NCBI GenBank assembly: GCA_963922205.1
Contig: CAWUHX010000043.1
Span: forward strand, 930,001-994,000
Length of the DNA: 64,000 bases
Source: Romanomermis culicivorax
Taxonomy: Eukaryota > Nematoda > Enoplea > Mermithida > Mermithidae
Direction: 5' to 3'
Part shown: one piece after another, positions 33,995-44,485 of the stretch
How positions within the stretch are numbered: position 1 is the stretch's first letter
How the letters are laid out: each line of letters starts with the position of its first letter
Notes under the pieces: model-generated
What the model was told of the DNA's origin: nothing
The model's database searches: none
Seen by the model: only the letters and a program-made list of their open reading frames with translations
Translations under genes and position numbers: made by a program

Positions 33995-36900
33995 CTAGTT
34001 TATTAGAAAATGCCCCGATGACGCAGAAAAAAGAAGAATATACTTGCTTGGATAGTTGCCATGCTAGAAAAAGAAGTGAACTAGATTTTTGAGAACTTGG
34101 GTCAAAGTTCGGAAAATATCACATCCTCTATATTGGATTTTCATTCTTTCTCAAAAAAAATTTTCCATGTCTGTGGAGAATTATATTCTGCAGCATTGTG
34201 CACTTTGTCCTTCCTCAGGCATCAACTATGGTAAAATTTTACTATATGAAAATTATAGGCACATGATTTCAAATGTAAAGAAATGGTAAACCAATAGCAT
34301 TCCAACTCCTGACTGATTCAAAACTCCTGCCTCTCGCACTAGCTGAAAAACATTCAGGGAGGCATATTATAGTCACTTTCAGAACTATAAAGAAACCTGA
34401 ACTTGGTTGCACTAACCCAACATGAGGATAATCTCAACGTCCGGATTAAATTGATGATCCTGAGTTTAAGCTATTCACTATGTCCAAATTATTTTCTTCC
34501 AGTGCACAAACAATACTTAACTAATACTGAGGTTTAAGTTAGAGTTTAGGAATTGCATAGATTTTTATATTTATTTCCTTTAGAGATCAGAAAATTATGC
34601 AGTGCAACCCCACAAGCTGGGGATAATCTCGATATTCAGCTCGTTATAATCCTGATTACATTCAAATTATCGCGAACTTGAGATCAAACCCAGTCGCCTT
34701 TTTGTTCGAGATTATCTTGGGCTCGAGCTCAGACCTCCTTTAGTGCAACTGGGCCTTGGTTACAGTCATTGGGCACCAATCTGCAAATGGGAGAACAGAG
34801 TAAAGCATACAAAAATGCTCCTGATTCAGGCGTGCCTATATTAGCCGTGTGTGCCAAATCCCGTATCCGGTTTACCCCGACTCTAATGGCACTCCCACGG
34901 CAATAGTACGACTTTTTTGAAAGCAGGACGGGAGCGACAGGGATGGGTGAAATTGCTTCCCGTCTGCCATCCCGCAAAAAGCGCTCTTTCTGCAAATTTC
35001 AGTTTAAATTCAAAAACTGTGAATGATGCTATTTTTTTCAATAGTTAAATAAAAGATAATAAATTTGTTTACAGTAGAAGTCAGTAGAACTTACAGAGTG
35101 GATTCTACGATATGTTATACAAAATGAGTGAATGAAACCCATCTTGCACAATCGATTTAGTTCTTAGAAGACTTTGTGCTGTAGCTTTTTTTCTAAGAAA
35201 GCTGAGTGGGATTTTATGTGTCACTTCCCCACGGTTGATTCCTTTTGTTGACACCAAATTCAGTAAAAAAGTTTAACACAGTTGGAAGCACACATTTGTG
35301 AGGGGGTCATAAGGGTACAAACTACCCCAAAGGTTTTGAAACTGGAAAATTTATTACTAAAAAATTTTTTGGTCAACTTTTTTGAATTTTTTTTGCCTGA
35401 AAAAACGCCAAAAAACTAAGGTCCACCCCTGTACCCTCCTCTCCTAAAAATTTCAGAGATGCACATGTTTGGTTGGAAAATGTGTTGATGCACTCAGCTG
35501 CAGAATATACTTTCTCACAGACATGGAAAATTTTTTTGACAAAGAATGAAAATCCAATATAAAGAAAGTGAATTTTTTCCAACTTTAACCCAAGTTCTCA
35601 AAAATCTAGTTCACTTCTTTTTGTAGCTTGGCAACTATCCAAGCAAGTATGTTATCCTTTTTTCTGCCCCATCGGGGCGTTTTCAAATAAACTAGTCCAC
35701 CTCTTTTTAGTGGGCCTCAGCTATGCATGAAAACCTTCGTAGAAGCACATTGATGTTTTAAATTTGATCATCTTCACATCAAAGAAACAATAAAAAACAA
35801 TATTTAAGCTACGAATTCTCACTTTCGGTAAAAGTAAAAGATGTGTAAACCGCATAGTACTTAAAACACGTTGTAAACAAACTGAAAAGTGACCATATCT
35901 ATTGAATTCCCCATGGTCTACAATCCCTCAACCCAAAAAATCGCAGAAATACCTTTGTTTACACAAATGCCAATTTTTTGTGCAAACTGACTGCGTCCAT
36001 TGAATTCCCCATGGTCAGAAAACTCTTTCATCAAAAATTTCAGAAATACATTGTTTTACATACACTCAATATAATTTTGTGTGTAAAGTGATCCCTTTCA
36101 TTAAATTCCCCGTGATCGAAAACCCCCACTAACGAAAAATTTACACGCGGGGTAATTTTTTGCGTGAAGTGATCGCATTCATTAAACTTTCCGTGGTCGA
36201 AAATCCTTTTCAGAAAAGAATCACGAAAATAGGCTTGGTTACATCCGACATAATTTTTTTTCTGTTAAGTGACGCATCCATTGAATTCCCCGCGGTCAAA
36301 AACTCCTTCCACAAAGAAATCACGAAAATATACTTGTTTACACCCGGGATAGTTTTTTATGTAAAATGATCGCATTCCTCAAATTCCCCGTGGTCACAAA
36401 CCACTTCTATTAAAAAACAACGAGCTTGTTTACACTCAGGATCATTTTTTTGTGTAAAGTGATTGCATCTGTTGAATTACCCGTGGTCGAAAACTCCTTT
36501 CAACAAAAAATCACGAAAATACGTTTGTTTACAACCGGGATAATATTTCGTGTAAAGTGACCGCGTCCATCGAATTCCCAATGATCGAAAACTCTAACAG
36601 CCCAAAAATCCCAATAAGGCTACCGGTTCTGAAACGCAAAAAATTAGTACTGCATTATGCCGGAAAGAATTATTTTTTTGAAGCCGTAAGTATTATTTAA
36701 CAAAATTGGGGAATTTCGCGTTTCCCGGGACTGACCACCATATAATTAAATTGAGGCCATATTTTAAAAAAATAAAAAATCGCATTTGAGATTGCGCCCC
36801 CAAGATGCTTTGGCCGGAGTATGGAGGTATGGCACACCCATCGGTGGGCATGGTAGAACGGGGGAGGGGCTAAAAGAGTGCGTTTTTTGCATGTTTTTGG

Positions 36901-37085
36901 AGCCCCACCGAGCACCGCTTGCAGATAGAGGCAAAATGACAAAAGGCACCCCATAGTTTGCCCCTATGCCCGAAATTATGAAAAAACCCCGAAGGTTCTA
37001 GCTCTTACCGTTTTGGCTAAAGGTTGGGGGGACACGAAGTTTGGGAGCCAAGTATATTATAGGTTGACGCTATCGCGCCACCTAT
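33995..37085 (+). mobile_element. Composite ACTAGT/satellite element, copy 1
   Basis: Begins ACTAGTTTATTAGAAAATG. An inverted counterpart at 35660-35696 closes a 1.7-kb foldback block. Next come ~97-bp satellite units (35880-36620) and a GC-richer tail ending GACGCTATCGCGCCACCTA at 37085. The same order recurs at 44050-58125 and, inverted, at 40897-43848, so it behaves as one mobile family. Near the 3' end TGACGC-TATC-GCGCCA can form a hairpin. That hairpin and the internal tandem repeats suggest a Helitron/Helentron derivative, but no Rep/helicase is present and no target duplication was found. Confidence 0.6.
35880..36620 (+). repeat. ~97-bp satellite array in composite copy 1
   Basis: About eight units, each with TTTGTGTAAAGTGA..GCATCCATTGAATTCCCC..GGTCGAAAAC and CACGAAAATA..TTGTTTACA. 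Spacing between GAATTCCCC-type motifs is 81-100 bp. Arrays of the same unit lie at 41340-42400 (inverted) and 47090-47700. Confidence 0.85.
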
Positions 37086-37582
37086 ATTCTTTATTCTTTC
37101 CACATTTTTTATTCTGTTGCTCATATGGGATTTACCTCTAATCCATTTTGTAAAAACACTTTCTGAGTAGGTAAATAGCGGAATCAATGCTTGTTCGAGT
37201 TGTTAGTGAAAAGATGGGGTATGCAAATCTTTCATAAAAAAGTTGTGAAAGACATAAAAGATCGCTTTGACCTTTGAACCTTTGAATAAAATTGTTTCAT
37301 TTTTAATTTTCGAATTCATTTTGAATTTCTAAACTCGCATTTAGAATGACACACGCGTTTTTTGTCAGCTCTTAAAATAAAGCTGTTTGCTTACTATTTT
37401 TTAACGTTCAAAAACAATTTAATTCGCGTTCATTGCAAACCAGGGAATGTTGGTCTGAAAAAAATTATTTTTTTTCAAATGCACCCTAACGTACCAGTTC
37501 TATTGTTCCTGCACTCCAATGTCCGGTCACGAATTTTTTGGCTGAATGTTTTTCTATTTGACTGAGACGCGCATATTTCCAG
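37086..37582. other. End of gene 1 intron 5
   Basis: AT-rich single-copy sequence ending in the acceptor ATATTTCCAG. No further exon is seen. Confidence 0.5.
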
Positions 37583-37870
37583 GGTGTGAACGCCCAACCG
37601 CTAGAAATGTATGGGCCCATCCCTCAGTACGACTTCTTGCCGTTCGTTATGTACGAATTTTGCCTCGATTGCTCCGACGACTTTCAACACAACCGATCGT
37701 GTTTGCCGAGACGTATTAAGAACCCAATGGAATTTGCCTACGGAGTTCGTTGTCTTCACTCTGATGTCCTCGGCAAAAAGACGACATTTTGTGCCGGAAT
37801 TGGGTCTTGCGTATCTCTTTACCAAAATGATCCGCAAACGTATGCCATAAGACCAATACAAAGGTGTTGA
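37583..37870 (+). CDS. Gene 1 exon 6: C-terminal cysteine-rich exon
   Basis: The acceptor CATATTTCCAG precedes 37583 (phase 0) and the stop is TGA at 37868-37870. It encodes 95 residues with LPFVMYEFCLDC, AYGVRC, TFCAG..SCVSLY and a C-terminal IRPIQRC, seven cysteines. Gene 2 exon 6 (63535) shares LPFVMY.FC.DC and the last 20 residues but differs in between. A possible polyadenylation signal, ATTAAA, lies near 37938. It stands only 650 bp upstream of the start of gene 2. Confidence 0.85.
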   Translation, partial: GVNAQPLEMYGPIPQYDFLPFVMYEFCLDCSDDFQHNRSCLPRRIKNPMEFAYGVRCLHSDVLGKKTTFCAGIGSCVSLYQNDPQTYAIRPIQRC

Positions 37871-38000
37871 GGGCCGTCGTTTTGATGAATTGTTTCTGAA
37901 GTGACTTAGGAAATTTGTTTCACCCTATATTACGTTGATTAAAATATTTATAAATATATTGATTGTCTTTTAAACTTTCGTAAAATTAATCAAGGAGAAG

Positions 38001-38330
38001 ATAAGAAAAGAAAAGAAAAGAAAAGAAAAGAAAAGAAAAGAAAAGAAAAGAAAAGAAAAGAAAAGAAAAGAAAAGAAAAGAAAAGAAAAGAAAAGAAAAG
38101 AAAAGAAAAGAAAAGAAAAGAAAAGAAAAGAAAAGAAAAGAAAAGAAAAGAAAAGAAAAGAAAAGAAAAGAAAAGAAAAGAAAAGAAAAGAAAAGAAAAG
38201 AAAAGAAAAGAAAAGAAAAGAAAAGAAAAGAAAAGAAAAGAAAAGAAAAGAAAAGAAAAGAAAAGAAAAGAAAAGAAAAGAAAAGAAAAGAAAAGAAAAG
38301 AAAAGAAAAGAAAAGAAAAGAAAAGAAGGA
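38001..38330. repeat. (AAAAG)n microsatellite, about 65 units
   Basis: Near-perfect AAAAG pentamer array of about 325 bp between gene 1 and gene 2. It produces artificial FSFLF-repeat frames on the minus strand. Its purity implies recent expansion or active slippage. Confidence 0.97.
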
Positions 38331-38384
38331 AGAAAAGAAAATATAAGACAAGACAAGACAAGGAAAGAGACGGAAAGGAAAGTA

Positions 38385-38520
38385 GGTGTTTTCACATTAC
38401 ACTTGCTTACATTGCAATCAGGAATTCTACTCCCGTATTATCAGATTTCATATTCTTTTTATTCGTCCACTATTTATTAACCTAATTAGAAACTTCTTTG
38501 TAATTTTTCATTCACAAAAT
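38385..38520 (+). promoter_or_regulatory. Conserved 5' flank of gene 2
   Basis: Aligns with 11690-11831 upstream of gene 1: TTACACTTGCTTACATTGCAATCAG and ATTATCAGATTTCA. It begins right after the pentamer array and its decayed edge. It probably holds promoter and 5' UTR; no TATA box is obvious. Confidence 0.6.
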
Positions 38521-38656
38521 ATGGCTTGCAAAGTTAAACTAAGTAACTTGAAGTCTATGAAAGGAACCCAAATCGGGCCGACCAAGGCATCCAATAGTCG
38601 AAACTCTAGTTTCGTTAGGAAGAAAAGCGGCGCCAGTGCAGTACAACGTGCTCGAT
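38521..38656 (+). CDS. Gene 2 exon 1
   Basis: ATG 38521 begins MACKVKLSNLKSMKG; the donor is CGAT|GTAAGG (phase 1). It gives 45 residues, basic and serine-rich, with no signal peptide. Conserved with gene 1 exon 1 in the NLKSMKG and SFV.(R/K)KS blocks and at the splice phase, but otherwise more diverged than exon 2. Confidence 0.8.
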
Positions 38657-39164
38657 GTAAGGACAGTCGGCTATGGGTGTAAAACATGTGTGGCTTTTAT
38701 GGTAGGATTTTCAGCTATTCATACTTCGCTTCTTTTGAAATGATCGATGTTGCGATAAAATGAAATGTAGTTCGGTAGGGAAAAACTGATAGGCTTGTTA
38801 CAATAATCAGTGAAAAAATTGTCCTATAATGACGAACAGAACTGCTGAAAATTTCCTTGAATAACCTGGTTAGTGGTCAAAATTTCTCGACTAGCACTCA
38901 TGTATGCAATTCTCCCCAAAAGCATGATGTTTGTCGATGACATTGGCATTCCTTTTTCTCATGGAAAGATTTAGCGTTTTTTATTGCAAGAAATTTTTAA
39001 CTCAGTGAAAGCTGCGTATCAAATTGAACTTAATTTTTTGGTTTTCTTGGGCGTCAATCATTTCAAATTGAATGGGCTGTAATAGTTTTCAGCCGTTGAA
39101 AAGAATCTTGACCCTTTAATAAAGTAAATTATGTATAAGCTTCATTGAACTTCTGATACCGCAG

Positions 39165-39473
39165 CAAAAGCCCTTACTGGCGGAAAATCTCATTCCGTGT
39201 CCAGTGCTGGCGCCATCCAAAATCAATTGGACTATTTGCGATTGGAGCACGATCGAGCCATGCGAGAAGAACGGCGCCAAAATTGCTACCTTTGCGCCAT
39301 CATCGTCCTAAGTCTTAGCATGGCTGCGGCACTGATACCCGCAGCTTTCGTGAACAAATTTTCGGACTTGATATGTTGGAATTGGACGGAAAACGCAGAA
39401 AATTTGATCGCCGACATTTTAAATAATGATAACGCAGATGTTCTTTCGACCATGTCAACTACTGTTGCCGCGG
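39165..39473 (+). CDS. Gene 2 exon 2: charged helix and transmembrane segment
   Basis: The acceptor ATACCGCAG precedes 39165; the donor is CGG|GTTAGTA. It is 309 nt, as in gene 1. It encodes the same QLDYLRLEHDRAMREERR segment and a membrane helix starting CYLCAIIV. After the membrane come NWTENAENLI and an acidic stretch. DNA identity to gene 1 is visibly about 94% over the helix and membrane part, much higher than in flanking introns. Confidence 0.88.
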
Positions 39474-40070
39474 GTTAGTACAGAAAACATTCAGAACAAT
39501 TTAATAAAACTACAACAACGGCTCTGTGTAGTGATATTAGACAAATTAGCACGTGCTCGTGCTCTTTATTTGTTTGAAATGTTTGTACAAAAATGTTGAG
39601 GTTAACTTTGTGTTATGCCATGTTGGTGTAAGAGTATCATTTGGCATGTAAATCAGCCGGCCCAAGTTGTAGCAGTCTCAGACCTAAGAATTTCAAATGC
39701 TTTTCATTTCACTGAGAAACTAAATTTTGTCATTTTTGACTTTTCGTTCGAAGAATTGTTGAGATATAAAAATCCATGATTTAAAACAATACCTTCTTTC
39801 CTGACGGTGTTGACTTTTCGAGGCTAGGCGAGTAGGAATTTTTCTACCAAAACTCAGAAAATTAGGTTTCAGTGAATAGATCTCGAAGAAATATATTCAA
39901 AAACATAATTTGAACCGGTGTACCTTATTTATTGACGGAGTTACGAATTTTTAAAGATTGACTAAACTTTGGTTGACTTCGATCTGATTTGTTTCCTGCT
40001 GATGTTTGTAGGCGATCTTCGAGTAAACTCATTACACCCATATTGATTGCTTCAATCTTTCAATTTATAG

Positions 40071-40272
40071 ATCAAATATTTCGAGAAACGACTACGACTA
40101 GTGTTAGTGCAACGACTACTAAAAAGGCGAACTTCACAAAGTCGGTAGTCAACTTGACGGAATCGTGCATGAAACTTCGACCTGAAGGATGTTTCTATCA
40201 CAAGAACGTTTATCCGGATAATTGTCGTAAAACAACGTGTCATTCTATAATCATAAATTTGGATATACTGAA
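40071..40272 (+). CDS. Gene 2 exon 3
   Basis: The acceptor TTTATAG precedes 40071; the donor is GAA|GTAAGA (phase 2). Threonine-rich stalk with sequons NFT and NLT, then ESCMKL, EGCFYHKN, NCRK and TTCHS cysteines. Compared with gene 1 it is two codons shorter in the stalk. Confidence 0.85.
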
Positions 40273-40530
40273 GTAAGAAATTTTTCGGGTAGAATTCTTT
40301 CTTAACACTGTTGTTTCAAGATGTCAAAACTGTTGATGAAAAAGTTTGAAAGATTAGTAGGGGTGCTTTGTGTATCTTTTCTTTGAATGACAATAGCCCA
40401 TCAACCAATAAGTTAAACTGGCGACACTGGCTGATCAGTTTGGTTTCTGGGACTACCCTCATTACCGTAATTGTTGATCATAGAAATTAATTCTATATTC
40501 TTTGACACTTTTCGCCTCGTGAAGACACAG

Positions 40531-40808
40531 ACGGGATTGGAAATTTTGGGTATGGAATTATTCGAACGAAACGCATTCCATTGACGTTGAAGATTGGACG
40601 CCTTGTGCTGCTGGTAGGCTTTGCATGGGGGGTCGATGCGTCGACCATCCGGACGCTTTGCAGCACGTTATACCACAACAGCAGTCGGGCGGCATACGTG
40701 TCGAGTGCGATAATGAAAAGTCTTGCGTCAGATTTCAAGGGACATTGATCGAGGGGAAAAAGGCGCTTAGACTAACAAGTTGCGAAAACCGATCTTGTAA
40801 AAAAAAAG
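40531..40808 (+). CDS. Gene 2 exon 4: main cysteine-rich module
   Basis: The acceptor AAGACACAG precedes 40531; the donor is AAAAAAAG|GTTTGA; phase 2 to 1. It encodes WVWNYSNETHS, DWTPCAAGRLCMGGRCVDHP, VECDNEKSCVRF and TSCENRSCKKK, with seven cysteines and sequons NYS, NET and NRS. It aligns across its length with gene 1 exon 4; the two differ mainly by substitutions, with a shorter N-terminal edge here. Confidence 0.87.
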
Positions 40809-41339
40809 GTTTGACATTTCCAAGTATGACAAAATGAAGACATTGCGTACATTTGCATAATAGTTTTACAACAGAGCCTTCTTCATTCATCATAGGTGGC
40901 GCGATAGCGTCAACCCATAATATACTGGGACCCCAAAATTCATGTCCCCCCTTAGAGCCAAAACGGTAAGAGCCAGAATCTTGGGTTTTTTTTCATAATT
41001 TCGGGCATAGAGGCAAACTATGGGTTGCTTTTGTCATTTCGCCTTTATCTGCAAGTGTTGCTCGGTGGGGCCCCAAGAACATGAAAAACCCCACTTTTTG
41101 ACGAACCCCAGTCCCACCATGCTCCACAATGGTTGTGCCATATCCAAGCTCAATACTTCGGCCTAAGCATCTTGGGGGGTGTGATCTCAAATGCGCTTTT
41201 TTATTTTTTAGAATATCGCCTGTCCCCGAAACCGCGAAATTCGGCAATTTTGTTATATGGCTTCAAAAAAATATTTTTTTGCAGTATAATGCACTACGGT
41301 GCCAGAATGCTTTGCAGTTTCAATTGAACCAGTAGCGTA

Positions 41340-42400
41340 GGGATTTTCGGGGTCGCAGGGTTTTCAATCATGGGGAATTCAATAAAGGAGGTCACTTTAC
41401 GCAAAAAAATTATCCTGAGTGTAATCGAACGAATTTCTGCGATTTTTTGGCGGAAGGGGTTTTCGACCGCAGGAAATCCAATGGACGCGGTTAAGTTACA
41501 CAAAAAAATCATCATGAAGGTAAATAAAGTCTTTCCGTGATTTTTTTAGAGGAAGGAATTTTCGATCATTAGGAATTCAATGGACGCGGTCACTTTACAC
41601 GAAAAATTGTAAAAAAGAGTGTAAAAAAGGTATTCCCGTGGTTTCTTGAGGGCAAGGGTTTTCGGTCACGGGGATTCAACGGATGTTGAGGCAACCTGTT
41701 CCCGCTACTCGGGGCTTCAGTAAAAGTTGGGCTCGGTCCGGGACTTGAACCCGAGACCTTGCAGCTACCGTCCGCACAACTGAGCCAACCGAGCAACAAA
41801 AAAGGCGCTCTTTTTCTTGCAACAATTCGTAGTTGAGGTGGTTGCTGTGACCACTCTCAACACGGACGTGGTCACTTTACACAAAAAAATCATCATGAAG
41901 GTAAATAAAGTATTTTCGGTTTTTTTTAGAAAGGGATTTTCGATCATTGGAAATTCAATGGACGCGGTCACTTTAAGTAAAAAATTACTTTGAGTGTAAA
42001 TAAACGTATTTCCGCGAATTTTTGGAGGAAGAGATTTTGTAACATGAGTTATTCAAGAAATGCTGTCAGTTTACACAAAAACATTATCGTGGGTGTAAAC
42101 AAACGAATTTCCCTGATTTTTTTGAGAAGAGGTTTTAGACTACAGAGAATTCGATAGACGCGATCATTTTACACAAAAAGTTATCCAAAGTGTGAGCAAA
42201 TGTATTCCTACGATTTTTTTGGGGAAGAAATTTTTGGCCATGGGGAATTCTATGGATGCAGTCACTTAACACAAAATATAGTCCTGGGTGTAACCAAAGC
42301 TATTTCTGCATTTTGACATTGAGATTTTTTGACCATGGGTAATTCAAAGATATGGTCACTTTACACTTTGTTTACAACGTGTTTTGAGTACTATGCAGTT
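41340..42400 (-). repeat. ~97-bp satellite array in composite copy 2
   Basis: About ten units in inverse orientation (GGGGAATTCAATGGACGCGGTCACTTTACAC), interrupted by the tRNA-like insert near 41690-41860. Confidence 0.85.
41690..41860 (-). mobile_element. tRNA-derived SINE-like insert in satellite
   Basis: On the minus strand, 41794-41731 begins GCTCGGT and ends ACCGAGC, a perfect 7-bp acceptor-like pair. It has A-box TTGGCTCAGTTGTGCGG and B-box GGTTCAAGTCC. The 64-nt domain is too short, and its D-arm does not pair, so it is not a functional tRNA. Satellite text resumes on both sides after CAACGGATG / CAACACGGACG, a likely imperfect target duplication. Confidence 0.55.
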
Positions 42401-43075
42401 TACACATCTTTTATTTTTACGGAAAGTGAGAATTCATAACGCTGTTTTTTATCGTTTCTTCGATGTGAAGATCGCCAAATTTAAAACTTCAATGTTCTTG
42501 AATGAAGGTTTCCATGCATGGTCAAGGCCTAATGAAAAGGGGTGGACTAGTTTATTGGAAAATGCCCCGATGGGACAGAGAAAGGAAAATATACTTGTTT
42601 GGATAGGGGCCAAGTTAGAAAAAGGGGTGGACTAGGTTTTTAGGAACTTGGCTGAGAGTTTAAAAAATCCAGTTTTGTAATATTGGATTTTCATTCTTTC
42701 TCATTAACGAATTTCTAGGTCTGTGAAAAAGTATATTCTGCAGCTGAGTGCATCCACGGGCCTTCCAAACGTGCATTTGCAGCTCCAAAATTTTGAGAAG
42801 GGTACAGGGGTGGACCCAAGGTTTTTGACGTTTTTTGAGACAAAAATCCAATGAAAATTTTTTTCACAAGGAAAATTTACAAAACTGGGGTATGTACCCC
42901 CATGTACCCCTTTCCACTCGAACATGCGTGCTTCCAACTGCATAGAATTTTTTTACGAAATTTATTGCCCATAAAACAGGAATCAACTGTGGGAAGTAAA
43001 CACATAAAATCCAGCTCAGTTTTTGATAGAAAAAGTTACAGCACAAAGCCTTAGAACTAAATCAATTGTGTGAAC

Positions 43076-43324
43076 TATAGTCTGTTTTTTATAAAATGCT
43101 TCCAAATACAAAACTGACACAAATCAGTACTGTCGTCAAAATCGTTTGCATAGAGGTCTTATCGTAAAATTTTTCACTCAAAAAATTGCTAAAGGTGAGG
43201 CCAGTATGTTCACAAATTCTCAGTCTTATATGGTATACGGTTTATCAGAAAATTATGAAAATCTGAAATACTACTTGCTTTCCACTTTCATTGTTTAGAA
43301 GCATTTCAAGAAAAACAGACTATA
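43076..43324 (+). mobile_element. TA-type MITE (TAGTCTG family), copy 3
   Basis: 249 bp, ends TATAGTCTG and CAGACTATA, same family as 7857. Inserted inside the foldback block of composite copy 2. Confidence 0.85.
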
Positions 43325-44485
43325 ATTTCAAGCATTAAAATTGTGCAGATGAGAAAATCTACAACTGAGTAAATGTAATATAGGGCCTACATATTATATT
43401 GTAGGGTTGGCTGGATGGGGAGCTTTTAAAGGCATTTTGGTATGTTTTACTCATGGCCCATTTGCACGTGGTGCCCACTGTAACCAGATCCATTTCTATC
43501 TTTCAGCTAGAGGAAGAGGCGCTGTTTCAAATCAGTCAGGAGCTCGAATGCTATTGGTTTACCATTTCTATACATTTGAGTGAAGTCAACCATCATCAGC
43601 ATGATTTCATATAATTTTCATTCGGAAAAATTTTACTGTAGTTGACACAATTCTAGGGGAAGGGCAAAATGCAGGAAGCTGCAGAATATACTTTTTCACA
43701 GACAAAATCCTATATTACAAAACTCAATTTTATGAATTCTCACCCATGTTCCCAAAAACCTAGTTCACCCCTTTTTCTAGCTTGGCAACTATTCAAGCTA
43801 GTATATTCTCCTTTTTCTGTCCCATTGGGCATTTTCCAATAAACTAGTGTACATTTAATTGTAAAGAAAGAAAGCGCGACTATAGTATTCTGAAATGATA
43901 TGCAACAATCAAACGAAAGTAAGCTCGATAAGAAAAAACTAGTAAACTTATTACCATAATCAATGAAAAAATTATGAGCGGTAAACAAAACAATGCAAAT
44001 TTTTCCCAAAAATTTGATCAAGTGGTTAAAACTTATCGAGTAGAATAGAACTAGTTTATTAGAAAATGCCCTGATGGGCGGAAAAAAGAATTTGCTTGGA
44101 TGCTTGGATAGTTGCCAAGCTAGAAAATAGATTGAACTAGATTATTGAGAACTTGGGTTGAAGTTTGAAAAATCCACTTTTGTAATATTGAATTTTTATT
44201 CTTTCTCATTAAAAAATTTTTCATGTCTGTGGAAAAGTACATTCTGCCGCTCCGTGCCTTTTGTCCCTCCATAACATTGTATCAACCACAGAAAAATTTT
44301 TCTGGATGAAAATTATATGCAAGATAATGGTTGACTTCATTCAAATGTGGAGAACTGCTAAACCAACAGCAATATAGAATTGTAAGTCCGTAATGATCCG
44401 AATATATGCTCTAACTCTAGGTGAAAAATAGTGAGTGACTGGCATATTATAGTCAATTTATTTTTCCCAACTTATGCCTGTGATT

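Larger units (their letters stand above)
11832..37870 (+). other. Gene 1 locus: six-exon type II membrane, cysteine-rich protein
   Basis: Assembled exons are 11832-11970, 12414-12722, 14394-14601, 20035-20318, 20860-20966 and 37583-37870, giving 444 codons plus stop. Phases 1,1,2,1,0 agree at every junction, and all introns read GT...AG. Predicted layout: basic N-terminus (1-60), charged helix (65-86), transmembrane segment (about 87-109), then an ectodomain with about 21 cysteines and several N-glycosylation sequons, ending in a C-terminal cysteine. Positive charges before the membrane segment favour a type II topology. Gene 2 has the same architecture. I do not recognise the family; a surface receptor or ligand is possible but unproven. 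Introns 3 and 5 are swollen by transposons. Confidence 0.8.
40897..43848 (-). mobile_element. Composite ACTAGT/satellite element, copy 2 (inverted)
   Basis: Begins TAGGTGGCGCGATAGCGTC, the inverse of the end of copy 1, then the GC-richer tail (40897-41340), the inverted satellite (41340-42400) and the foldback block with ACTAGT tips at 42546 and 43843-43848. It carries a tRNA-like insert (about 41690-41860) and a MITE (43076-43324). It lies in intron 4 of gene 2, so with copy 1 it forms an inverted pair around 37.1-40.9 kb. Confidence 0.6.

Noticed and set aside
35880-36620. CRISPR-like array of regular repeats
   Set aside because: Units of about 97 bp are similar along their whole length without unique spacers, and the genome is eukaryotic; it is a satellite.
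37970-38395. Three minus-strand frames of about 120-140 codons rich in SFLFF repeats
   Set aside because: They are translations of the (AAAAG)n microsatellite, which is open in all three frames because its unit contains no stop; no start context or conservation.
41731-41794. Functional tRNA gene on the minus strand
   Set aside because: The acceptor-like pair is perfect but the domain is only 64 nt and its D-arm does not pair.
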